The translations under genes were made by a program, and so were the position numbers. A model generated the notes under the pieces. That model was given only the letters and a program-made list of their open reading frames with translations, did not search any database and was not told where the DNA came from. A DNA stretch of 64,000 bases from Azoarcus sp. CIB (lineage in GTDB: Bacteria > Pseudomonadota > Gammaproteobacteria > Burkholderiales > Rhodocyclaceae), in NCBI RefSeq assembly GCF_001190925.1, contig NZ_CP011072.1, positions 3,906,001-3,970,000 on the forward strand, read 5' to 3'. Shown here in pieces: positions 46,213-54,450 of this stretch (position 1 is the stretch's first letter; the number at the start of each line of letters is the position of its first letter).

Positions 46213-47571
46213 TCAAGCGGCGGGCAGGAACAGCGCAGCACGCAGCCCGCCAGCCGGCGCCTGCCCCAGTTCGATACGGCCGCCGTAAAGCTGGGCGAGG
46301 TCGCGCACGATCCCGAGGCCGAGGCCGGAACCGGGCATCTCTTCGTCGGCGCGTGCGCCGCGGGCGAACATCGCCTCGCGCGCGTCGGCCGGCAGGCCGG
46401 GGCCGTCGTCGTCGATGACGATCGCGACTTCACCTTCGCGCACGGAGACGGTCACCCCAACCTCGCGTCGCGCCCACTTGCACGCGTTGTCGATGAGATT
46501 ACCGAGCATTTCCTGCAGATCCTGCTCCTCGCCGCGGAAGACCGCATCGTCGGGAATCGCTTCGATCGCGAAGTGCAGATTGCGTTCCGCATGCACGCGC
46601 TGCATCACGCGCACCAGCCCCTCGACGGCCGGCCGCAGCGCGCTGCGCAGCCCCGGTACCTGCGTCGCCGCGGCGGCACGCGCACGCGCGAGGTGGTAAT
46701 CGACTTGGCGCTGGGCCGTCGCGACCTGCTCGACCACCAGGCGTGCGAGGGGCCCTTCCTCCCGCAGCGCGGCATTGCCCAGCACCGCGAGCGGCGTCTT
46801 GATCGCGTGCGCGAGGTTGCCGGCCTGCGTGCGCGCGCGCTCGACGACCTCGGCATCGTGCTGCAGCACCGCGTTGAGTTCGTCCACGAGCGGCCGGACC
46901 TCATTCGGGAAGGCGCCCGCGAGCCGCCGGCTGCGGCCGTCGCGCACCTCGGCGAGTTGCTCGCGCAGACGCTTCAGCGGGGCGAGACCCACCGACACCT
47001 GCAGCAGCACCGCGGCGATCAAGCCGGCCGCGAGCACGCCGAGCGCGATTACGAGGAGCCCGACGAACTCGCGCACCGGACTCGTCATGCCGCGCTCGTC
47101 GGCGGCGACGATCAGCCGCAGGGGCTGCGCGGCCGCTTCCTCCGGCCGCACGATGCGTTCCATCATCACCAGGCGTTCGCGATCCGGCCCGTCGATGCGA
47201 TGCACATGCACCTCGCCGTCGCGCGGACCGTCGGCCGGAACGGCGAGCGTCGCATCCCACAGGGAGCGCGAGCGCAGCACGCCACGCGCGGCGTCCTCAC
47301 CCTCGCGGTCCACCTGCCAATACAGCCCGGACATGGGTTTGCGCAGGCGCGGGTCGCTCAGGTCGGTGCGCAGGGCCAAGCCCGCGTCGGGGGCGAGTTC
47401 GACGCTCGCGGTGAGCTGGTCGAGGTGGATGCGCAGTTCCGCCTCGAAGCGATCCTCCACGTGGCGGCGGAAGAGATCGCCGAGCACGCAGCCGGTGACG
47501 GTCAGCGTTCCCAGGATCCACACCAGGCTGCCGGCCAGCAGCCGCGCACGCAGCGAGCTCCGTCCGCTCAT
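46213..47571 (-). CDS. Sensor histidine kinase of the DUF1924 cytochrome cluster
   Basis: A 452-residue PhoQ-type kinase. TM1 is at about 7-29; a periplasmic domain of about 140 residues contains DRFEAELRIHLDQL and the Gly-Leu-Tyr-Trp segment. TM2 lies at about 170-192, followed by HAMP. The phosphoacceptor sits in NLAHAIKTPLAVLGNAAL, the HAIKTPL form of PhoQ-like kinases. The ATPase domain has NLIDNACKWAR, DDDGPGLP and GSGLGLGIVRDLA. The start may be ATG 47571 (ATGA overlap with the regulator) or ATG 47580. It is the last gene of the PepSY-regulator-kinase operon. Confidence 0.9.
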   Translation of the reverse strand: MSGRSSLRARLLAGSLVWILGTLTVTGCVLGDLFRRHVEDRFEAELRIHLDQLTASVELAPDAGLALRTDLSDPRLRKPMSGLYWQVDREGEDAARGVLRSRSLWDATLAVPADGPRDGEVHVHRIDGPDRERLVMMERIVRPEEAAAQPLRLIVAADERGMTSPVREFVGLLVIALGVLAAGLIAAVLLQVSVGLAPLKRLREQLAEVRDGRSRRLAGAFPNEVRPLVDELNAVLQHDAEVVERARTQAGNLAHAIKTPLAVLGNAALREEGPLARLVVEQVATAQRQVDYHLARARAAAATQVPGLRSALRPAVEGLVRVMQRVHAERNLHFAIEAIPDDAVFRGEEQDLQEMLGNLIDNACKWARREVGVTVSVREGEVAIVIDDDGPGLPADAREAMFARGARADEEMPGSGLGLGIVRDLAQLYGGRIELGQAPAGGLRAALFLPAA

Positions 47572-48230
47572 TCCGGACATGCGAGGCGGTACCCCAGGCC
47601 GCGCACGGTCTCGATCAGGCCCGGCGGCAGCTTCTTGCGCAGACGTCCGACGAAGACCTCGATCGTGTTCGAATCGCGCTCGAAGTCCTGCGCATAGATA
47701 TGCTCGGTCAGCTCGGCGCGCGAAACGACCTCCCCTTGGCGGTGCATCAGGTAGCTCAGCACGCGCAGCTCGTGGCTGGTCAGCGTCACCGCCTGCCCTT
47801 CGACCGTGACGCGCCCGCCGCGCGTATCGAGCAGCACCGGGCCGCAGCGCAGCTCCGGGCTCGCATGCCCCGCACTGCGCCGGATCAACGCACGCACGCG
47901 GGCGAGCAACTCCTCCATGTGGAAGGGCTTGGTCAGGTAATCGTCGGCCCCGGCGTCGATGCCGGCGACCTTCTCGTGCCAGTTGTCGCGTGCGGTCAGG
48001 ATCAGCACCGGCATCGTCCGCCCCGCCGCGCGCCACTTCTTCAGCACCGTCAGCCCGTCCATCTGCGGCAGACCGAGGTCGAGCACGACCGCGTCGAGCG
48101 CTTCGACCTCGCCCATGAAATGCGCGTCGCGCCCGTTGTCGGCGCAATCGACCGCATAGCCCGACTCGCGCAGCGCCTGCGACAGCTGCTCCGCCAGCGT
48201 GGGCTCGTCTTCCACGACGAGGATGTGCAT
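47568..48230 (-). CDS. PhoP-like response regulator of the cytochrome cluster
   Basis: A 220-residue OmpR-family regulator: D51 (AVVLDLGLPQMDG), the Lys of DDYLTKPFHMEEL, and a C-terminal winged helix ending RLRKKLPPGLIETVRGLGYRLACPE. Its ATG shares one base with the PepSY stop (TGATG, 48228-48232) and its stop overlaps the kinase start. The likely binding site is the tandem CTGAAC repeat in the divergent gap (48635-48651), an 11-base spacing suited to OmpR-class dimers. Confidence 0.92.
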   Translation of the reverse strand: MHILVVEDEPTLAEQLSQALRESGYAVDCADNGRDAHFMGEVEALDAVVLDLGLPQMDGLTVLKKWRAAGRTMPVLILTARDNWHEKVAGIDAGADDYLTKPFHMEELLARVRALIRRSAGHASPELRCGPVLLDTRGGRVTVEGQAVTLTSHELRVLSYLMHRQGEVVSRAELTEHIYAQDFERDSNTIEVFVGRLRKKLPPGLIETVRGLGYRLACPE

Positions 48231-48565
48231 CAGCGCTTCCCTCCCTTGTCGTCGCGCGAACGGACGCCGAGCACGGTTCCGTCGCGCGCATCGACGTCCA
48301 GCCGCACCAGCGCGCCGCCACTGCGCAGCAGGCGGATCTCGTAGATCCAGCGCCCGTGCTCGCGTTCGAGCTCGACCTCGACGACTTTGCCCGGATGCTC
48401 GCGCTCGACCTTGTCGAGGATCGTGCGCAGCGGCAGCACCTCCCCGCGCTCGAGGGCCGCACGCGCGCGGTCGTGATCGTGGTCGTCACCGCCGGCCGCG
48501 ACCGGACCGATCGACAAGGCTGCGACGACCATCCCCACGACAGCCGATGTCACAAGCGTGCGCAT
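48230..48565 (-). CDS. PepSY-domain exported protein
   Basis: A 111-residue periplasmic protein: signal peptide about 1-24 (VAAG), a His/Asp-rich stretch (GGDDHDHDRAR), then a PepSY domain (about 38-100: LPLRTILDKVEREHPGKVVEVELEREHGRWIYEIRLLRSGGALVRLDVDARDGTVL). Such proteins commonly precede PhoP/PhoQ-like systems and are thought to modulate the sensor kinase. First gene of the minus-strand arm. The His/Asp stretch may bind metal, though that is speculative. Confidence 0.88.
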   Translation of the reverse strand: MRTLVTSAVVGMVVAALSIGPVAAGGDDHDHDRARAALERGEVLPLRTILDKVEREHPGKVVEVELEREHGRWIYEIRLLRSGGALVRLDVDARDGTVLGVRSRDDKGGKR

Positions 48566-48634
48566 CGATTACTCCCTTCCATGCCGGGCGCACCGTGCGC
48601 GCAGCTTTCCGGCATCCGTTGTAAGGCCGCCGGA

Positions 48635-48673
48635 CTGAACCGCAGCTGAACGCCGCCTTCACCGTGCGTTCAG
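48635..48673. promoter_or_regulatory. Tandem operator for the PhoP-like regulator (CTGAAC-N5-CTGAAC)
   Basis: CTGAAC occurs at 48635-48640 and 48646-48651, an 11-base direct repeat, and its reverse complement GTTCAG at 48668-48673. It lies in the 202-base gap between the divergent PepSY and DUF1924 genes and could serve both arms. The layout matches known OmpR/PhoB-class boxes. No strong -35/-10 pair was found. Confidence 0.6.
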
Positions 48674-48767
48674 GCTCTGCCGCGCAAAGTACGTCCTGCA
48701 GCCAGAGCGGACACTCCGGCGATCCGATTCCAAAGACATTGTTCCACCATCAGCACAAGGAGCAAAC

Positions 48768-49181
48768 ATGAAAAGCCACCCCCTGCGGATTTTCCTGGCC
48801 GGCACCGCCTTGCTCGCGAGCGGATTCGCCAGCGCGGAGACGCCCGCCGACTTCCTTGCCCGCTATCAGACCGAGGCGCGGCAATCCACGCCGGGCTTCA
48901 GCGCGTCGGCCGAACGCGGCGAAAAGTTCTTCACCGCCACGCACGGCGGCGAGTGGAGCTGCTCCACCTGCCACACCAAGAATCCCGCGGCACGCGGCAA
49001 GCACGCCAGCACCGGCAAGGCGATCGAGCCGATGGCGCCGGCAGCCAATCCCGAGCGCCTCGCAAGCACCCGCTCGGTCGAGAAGTGGTTCGGCCGCAAC
49101 TGCAAGGACGTGCTCGGCCGCACCTGCACGCCCGCAGAGAAAGCCGACGTCGTCGCCTGGCTGATGAATTCCCCCCGCTGA
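48768..49181 (+). CDS. DUF1924 monohaem cytochrome c (SHP-like)
   Basis: A 137-residue exported cytochrome: signal peptide about 1-23 (SGFASAE) and one haem motif, CSTCH, near residues 65-69 in GGEWSCSTCHTKNPAARGKH. It then has RTCTPAEKADVVAWLMN at the C-terminal helix. DUF1924 includes SHP of Rhodobacter, a ligand-binding haem protein reduced by the dihaem cytochrome encoded beside it. AAGGAG lies 8 bases upstream. First gene of the three-gene arm. Confidence 0.88.
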   Translation: MKSHPLRIFLAGTALLASGFASAETPADFLARYQTEARQSTPGFSASAERGEKFFTATHGGEWSCSTCHTKNPAARGKHASTGKAIEPMAPAANPERLASTRSVEKWFGRNCKDVLGRTCTPAEKADVVAWLMNSPR

Positions 49182-49201
49182 CCCACACGGAGCTCCACGA
49201 C

Positions 49202-49717
49202 ATGACCGCCACCTTCCCCGCCCGCGCCCTGCGCGCACTCGCCCTTGCCGTCGCCGCCGGCACAACCGGCCTCGCACTCGCCGACGACGACGAAAACAAG
49301 CGCCTGAACATCAATCACCCCGAGTATCGGAGCGAATGCGGCAGCTGCCACATCGCCTTCCCGCCCGCGCTGCTCGGTGCCGAGTCCTGGCGCGCGATGA
49401 TGGCCGGGCTCGACAAGCACTTCGGCTCCGACGCCAGCCTAGACGCCGAAACCTCGGCCGCGATCACGAAGTTCCTCGTCGCCAACGCCGCGCGGCGCGA
49501 CACCGCCGGCAGCGACGGCCGCCCGCAGCTGCGCATCAGCGACACCCCCTGGTTCCGCAAGGAACACCGCGACGGCCACGACGGCATCACCCCCGGCATC
49601 TTTCGCAGCGCGGCCGTCAAGAGCGCCGCCAACTGTGCCGCCTGCCACCGCAACGCCGCCGAGGGCGACTTCAGCGAACGCGACATCCGCATCCCCAAAA
49701 ACGGAGCACGCTCATGA
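49202..49717 (+). CDS. Periplasmic dihaem cytochrome c (DHC-like)
   Basis: A 171-residue protein with a signal peptide (about 1-27, LALADDD) and two haem motifs, CGSCH (about 46-50) and CAACH (about 146-150). The spacing and the line ECGSCHIAFPPALLGAESWRAMMAGLDKHFG match the DHC family that donates electrons to SHP. It is 20 bases after the DUF1924 gene and overlaps the cytochrome b by ATGA. It likely links quinol oxidation in the membrane protein to the DUF1924 cytochrome. Confidence 0.88.
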   Translation: MTATFPARALRALALAVAAGTTGLALADDDENKRLNINHPEYRSECGSCHIAFPPALLGAESWRAMMAGLDKHFGSDASLDAETSAAITKFLVANAARRDTAGSDGRPQLRISDTPWFRKEHRDGHDGITPGIFRSAAVKSAANCAACHRNAAEGDFSERDIRIPKNGARS

Positions 49718-50298
49718 ACACGAGCATCACCTCTGCAAGCGCCGCAGGCGGAGCATCCAGCGCCGCCGGCACAGCCGCCACCGTGCGCGTGTGGGACGTC
49801 CCGACGCGCCTCTTCCACTGGAGCTTCGCGCTGTGCTTCGCGGGCGCCTGGCTCACGTCCGACTCGGAACGGCTGCGCGACCTGCACGTGATGCTCGGCT
49901 ACACCTTTGCCGGGCTCGCCGTGTTCCGCCTGCTGTGGGGTCTCGTCGGCACCCGCTACGCGCGCTTCGCGAGCTTCATCTATTCCCCGCGCGAGCTCGC
50001 CTCCTACCTGAAATCGCTGCTGGCGATGAAGCCCCGGCACTACCTCGGCCATAATCCCGCCGGCGCAATCGCGATCTTCGCCATGCTGGGACTGGGCGCG
50101 CTGATCGCCCTGAGCGGTTTCGCGACCTATCAGGACATCGGCGGCGAATGGCTCGAGGAATTGCATGAAGTGGCCGCCAGCACCATGCTCGCGATCGTCT
50201 TCGTGCATATCGCCGGCGTCATCGTCAGCAGCCTGCTGCACCGGGAGAACCTCGTCCGCGCCATGTTCACCGGCCGCAAGCCCGGCGCGCCCCGATAG
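49714..50298 (+). CDS. Cytochrome b561-type membrane protein of the DHC cluster
   Basis: A 194-residue protein with four helices. The His pairs occur in VPTRLFHWSFALCFAGAW (helix 1), RDLHVMLGYTFAGLAVFRLLWG (helix 2) and LHEVAASTMLAIVFVHIAGVIVSSLLHREN (helices 4 and end). A low-complexity Ala/Ser N-terminus precedes helix 1. It should accept electrons from quinol and pass them to the dihaem cytochrome. Its start overlaps the dihaem gene stop (ATGA 49714-49717). Last gene of the arm. Confidence 0.9.
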   Translation: MNTSITSASAAGGASSAAGTAATVRVWDVPTRLFHWSFALCFAGAWLTSDSERLRDLHVMLGYTFAGLAVFRLLWGLVGTRYARFASFIYSPRELASYLKSLLAMKPRHYLGHNPAGAIAIFAMLGLGALIALSGFATYQDIGGEWLEELHEVAASTMLAIVFVHIAGVIVSSLLHRENLVRAMFTGRKPGAPR

Positions 50299-50342
50299 TC
50301 GGCAGCAATCGCACCGATATCCGGCCGGGCGCCGCCGCGTCC

Positions 50343-50372
50343 TTGCGCTCGGCCAAATGCGCGGTTTATAGT
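50343..50372 (+). promoter_or_regulatory. Promoter of the leuA leader
   Basis: TTGCGC (50343-50348) and TATAGT (50367-50372) are spaced by 18 bases. The start of transcription expected 7 to 8 bases after TATAGT coincides with the A of the leader ATG at 50380, so the leader mRNA would have no 5' untranslated part. Confidence 0.6.
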
Positions 50373-50379
50373 CCCACGC

Positions 50380-50472
50380 ATGAACTCCGTCAGCGGCCAC
50401 CTCCTCCTGTCGCTACGCCTTCTCCCGGCGGACCTGCTGCTGCTCGGTCCGCTGCTGCGCCCCGCGCGCTAA
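50380..50472 (+). CDS. leuL: Leucine-rich leader peptide of leuA (attenuator)
   Basis: A 30-codon open frame, [20 protein letters not shown] and then [10 protein letters not shown], ending TAA, with 12 leucine codons. They include CTA and CTT, which this high-GC window otherwise uses rarely. It lies 97 bases before leuA. No ribosome-binding site precedes the ATG, which instead sits at the predicted transcription start, suggesting leaderless translation. The pattern is that of an attenuation leader: leucine shortage would stall ribosomes in the Leu runs and change downstream pairing. A 7-bp hairpin GCGGACC/GGTCCGC (50428-50434 with 50446-50452) covers codons 17-25, and AGCGGCC (50392-50398) can pair with GGCCGCT (50523-50529). 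A weak CCGG hairpin followed by TTTT (50538-50545) is the only terminator-like element; no strong one is seen. Confidence 0.78.
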   Translation: MNSVSGHLLLSLRLLPADLLLLGPLLRPAR

Positions 50473-50569
50473 ATATACCCACCCACCTCGTGTTGCCCGA
50501 CTTCCGCCAGCGTCCCAGCGCCGGCCGCTTGTCATATCCGGTTTTCCACCATTCCAGCAGGAGCCGACG

Positions 50570-52105
50570 ATGAAAGACCAGTTGATCATTTTCGATACCA
50601 CCTTGCGCGACGGCGAACAAAGCCCGGGTGCCTCGATGACGCAGGAAGAGAAGCTGCGCATCGCCCGCCAGCTCGAACGCATGCGCGTCGACGTGATCGA
50701 GGCAGGCTTCCCGGCGGCCTCCAACGGCGACTTCGAAGCGGTCCACGCGATCGCCGAGGCGATCAAGGAATCGACCGTGTGCGCGCTAGCCCGCGCCAAC
50801 GAGAACGACATCCGGCGCTCCGGCGAAGCGATCCGCCCCGCTGCGCGCGGCCGTATCCACACCTTCATCGCGACCAGCCCGATCCACATGGAGAAGAAGC
50901 TGCGCATGACGCCCGATCAGGTCGTCGAGCAGGCGGTGAAGGCGATCGGCTGGGCCAAGGAATATACCGAAGACATCGAATTCTCGGCCGAGGACGCGGG
51001 CCGCTCCGAGATCGACTTCCTCGTGCGCATCTTCACCGCGGTCATCGAGGCCGGCGCGAAGACGATCAACGTCCCCGACACGGTCGGCTACAACGTCCCG
51101 ACCCAGTACGCGAACACCCTCCGCACCCTGATCGAGCGCGTACCCAACTCCGACAAGGTGATCTGGTCGGTGCACTGCCACAACGACCTCGGCCTCGCGG
51201 TCGCCAACTCGCTGGCCGCGGTCCTGGCCGGTGCGCGCCAGGTCGAATGCACGATCAACGGCCTCGGCGAACGGGCCGGCAACGCCGCGCTCGAGGAAAT
51301 CGTCATGGCCGTGCGCACCCGCCAGGACGTCTTCCCCTGCGACACGCGCATCGACACGACGCAGATCGTCCCCGCCTCCAAGCTCGTGTCCGGCGTCACC
51401 GGCTTCCCGGTGCAGCCCAACAAGGCCATCGTCGGCGCCAACGCCTTCTCGCACGAATCCGGCATTCACCAGGACGGCGTGCTCAAGCACCGCGAGACCT
51501 ACGAGATCATGCGCGCCGAGGACGTGGGCTGGGGTGCCAACAAGCTCGTGCTCGGCAAGCACTCGGGCCGCAACGCCTTCCGCAGCCGCCTGCAGGAAAT
51601 CGGCATCGTCGTCGCGTCGGAGGATCAGCTGAATCACGCCTTCGCGCGCTTCAAGGAGCTCGCCGACAAGAAGCACGAGATCTTCGACGAGGATCTCAAC
51701 GCACTGATGAGCGACGAGGGGGTCACGCCCGAACACGAGCACTTCCGCCTGCTCGCCTCGCGCTTCCACTCGGAGACCGGAGAAACTCCGCAGGCCGAAC
51801 TCACGATCGCCGTCGGCGGCAAGGAAGCCCGCACCAGCGCCCAGGGGTCGGGCCCGGTCGATGCCGCCTTCAAGGCAATCGAGGCAGTCGCCAAGAGCGG
51901 CACCGAACTGCTGCTGTACTCAGTGAACGCGATCACCACCGGCACCGACGCTCAAGGCGAAGTGACCGTGCGCCTGTCGCAGGACGGCAAGATCGTGAAC
52001 GGCCAGGGGGCCGATACCGACATCATCGTCGCGTCGGCGAAGGCCTACCTCAACGCGCTGAACAAGCTGCACGGCAAGTTCGAGAAACTGAACCCGCAGC
52101 TCTGA
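50570..52105 (+). CDS. leuA: 2-isopropylmalate synthase
   Basis: A 511-residue enzyme, the first committed step of leucine synthesis, condensing acetyl-CoA and 2-oxoisovalerate. Catalytic barrel motifs are [75 protein letters not shown] and the C-terminal barrel helix [18 protein letters not shown]. The leucine-binding regulatory domain covers about 390-511, ending [27 protein letters not shown] lies 6 to 11 bases before the ATG. It is preceded by a leucine leader, so both feedback and attenuation probably act. Confidence 0.97.
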   Translation: MKDQLIIFDTTLRDGEQSPGASMTQEEKLRIARQLERMRVDVIEAGFPAASNGDFEAVHAIAEAIKESTVCALARANENDIRRSGEAIRPAARGRIHTFIATSPIHMEKKLRMTPDQVVEQAVKAIGWAKEYTEDIEFSAEDAGRSEIDFLVRIFTAVIEAGAKTINVPDTVGYNVPTQYANTLRTLIERVPNSDKVIWSVHCHNDLGLAVANSLAAVLAGARQVECTINGLGERAGNAALEEIVMAVRTRQDVFPCDTRIDTTQIVPASKLVSGVTGFPVQPNKAIVGANAFSHESGIHQDGVLKHRETYEIMRAEDVGWGANKLVLGKHSGRNAFRSRLQEIGIVVASEDQLNHAFARFKELADKKHEIFDEDLNALMSDEGVTPEHEHFRLLASRFHSETGETPQAELTIAVGGKEARTSAQGSGPVDAAFKAIEAVAKSGTELLLYSVNAITTGTDAQGEVTVRLSQDGKIVNGQGADTDIIVASAKAYLNALNKLHGKFEKLNPQL

Positions 52106-52137
52106 CCCGCGGCTCTGACCCGCTGCTCTGACCGGGC
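52099..52137 (+). repeat. Three 13-base tandem repeats at the leuA stop
   Basis: GCTCTGACCCGCG (52099-52111), GCTCTGACCCGCT (52112-52124) and GCTCTGACCGGGC (52125-52137). The first copy holds the leuA stop TGA, and each copy has an in-phase-shifted TGA. It looks like slipped duplication beyond the gene end. Confidence 0.8.
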
Positions 52138-52199
52138 GCGACCGCGGGCAAGCTGTCCGCGGCCCGCTCTGCACGGGCTCCGGACGGCCCCCTGTCAGC

Positions 52200-53185
<986 letters not shown>

Positions 53186-53226
53186 TTATAGCCGCCCCTT
53201 CAGCCCCGCCCGACCGCATCCCCAGC

Positions 53227-54450
53227 ATGCCCGCCGTGTCGTTGAACTCCACGCGCGACTTCCTGCGCCTCGTCGCGCAACGCTTCGTCGCGACCCGCTG
53301 CCCGCAGGTCGCCGGAAGCCTTGCCTTCACGACGCTGCTCGCCCTCGTTCCCCTCGTCACCGTCGTCATCGCGCTCTTCAGCAACTTCCCGGCGTTCTCC
53401 GAACTCGGCACCTCGCTGAAAATTTTCCTGCTCGAAAACCTCCTGCCCGACCGTGCCGGCAAGATCATCGCGACCTACGCCTTCCAGTTCTCGCAGAAGG
53501 CCGCCAAGCTCACGCTGATCGGCACCGGCGCGCTGGTCGTCACCGCGCTGATGCTGCTGATGACGATAGACCGCGTGTTCAACCAGATCTGGGGCGTGCA
53601 CCGCCCACGTCCGCTGCTCACGCGCCTGACCGTGCACTGGTCGACGCTCACGCTGGGCCCGGTCGCGCTCGGCGCCAGCGCGCTCGCGACCGGCCACCTC
53701 GTCGCCAGCTCCGTCGCACTGGCCGGCAAGGGATCGTGGGTTGTCGAATTCTTCTCGACGCTGGTGTCGGCGGGACTGCTGTGCGTCGTGTTCACCTTCC
53801 TCTACTACGCGATCCCCAACCACAAGGTGCGCCCGGCCCATGCGCTCGCCGGCGGCACCACCGCGGCGCTGGCCTTCCTGCTGATGCAGCAGCTCTTCGC
53901 CCTCTTTCTCGCGCGTATCCCGACCTACACGCTGATCTACGGCACCTTCGCAACGGTGCCGATCTTCCTGCTGTGGCTCTACCTGTCGTGGGTCGTGATC
54001 CTGCTCGGGGCGATCCTGTGCGCGGCGCTACCCGGCTTCTTCGAACGCACGCGCGTGCTCGCCCCCTTCGCCGGCGACCGCGCGTGGGCCGCGACCACGG
54101 TATTGACGATGCTCGCACGCGCGCAGGGCGAAGGTCGCACCGTAGCATTCGAACCGCTCATCGGGGCGGCCCGCCTCAACGGCAACGAAGGCGAAAGCCT
54201 GCTCGGCGACCTGTGCGAAGCCGGCTGGGTCGCCCGCACCGAGGACGGCAACTGGCTGCTCACACGCGACGCCACCAGCATCAGCCTCGCCGACGTGCTG
54301 TGCCGGCTCGCGCTGTCGCCCGCAGCGTGGCGCAAGGCCGGCCGCAACGACCTGTCGCGCGACACCGCAGAACGCATCGAGAACGCACTGCGCGCCGCGG
54401 ACATCTCGATCGCGGCACTCGCCGCGGAGAGCCCCCAAGCGAACAGCTAA
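53227..54450 (+). CDS. YihY/BrkB (UPF0761) inner-membrane protein
   Basis: A 407-residue protein. Six membrane helices lie in the first 290 residues, with the family opening LVAQRFVATRCPQVAGSLAFTTLLALVPLVTVVIALFSNFPAFSELGTSL, the middle TIDRVFNQIWGVHRPR and the block LIYGTFATVPIFLLWLYLSWVVILLGAILCAALP. A soluble C-terminal tail of about 120 residues looks winged-helix-like (GWVARTEDGNWLLTRD). It was once called ribonuclease BN in error; the real role is unknown. Its stop overlaps that of the PilZ gene by four bases, tail to tail. Confidence 0.93.
   Translation: MPAVSLNSTRDFLRLVAQRFVATRCPQVAGSLAFTTLLALVPLVTVVIALFSNFPAFSELGTSLKIFLLENLLPDRAGKIIATYAFQFSQKAAKLTLIGTGALVVTALMLLMTIDRVFNQIWGVHRPRPLLTRLTVHWSTLTLGPVALGASALATGHLVASSVALAGKGSWVVEFFSTLVSAGLLCVVFTFLYYAIPNHKVRPAHALAGGTTAALAFLLMQQLFALFLARIPTYTLIYGTFATVPIFLLWLYLSWVVILLGAILCAALPGFFERTRVLAPFAGDRAWAATTVLTMLARAQGEGRTVAFEPLIGAARLNGNEGESLLGDLCEAGWVARTEDGNWLLTRDATSISLADVLCRLALSPAAWRKAGRNDLSRDTAERIENALRAADISIAALAAESPQANS

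Noticed and set aside
46213-48489. Apparent 758-codon fusion of the kinase with upstream sequence
   Set aside because: The first 300 codons are a shifted reading of the PepSY and response-regulator genes. The real kinase starts at 47571 or 47580.
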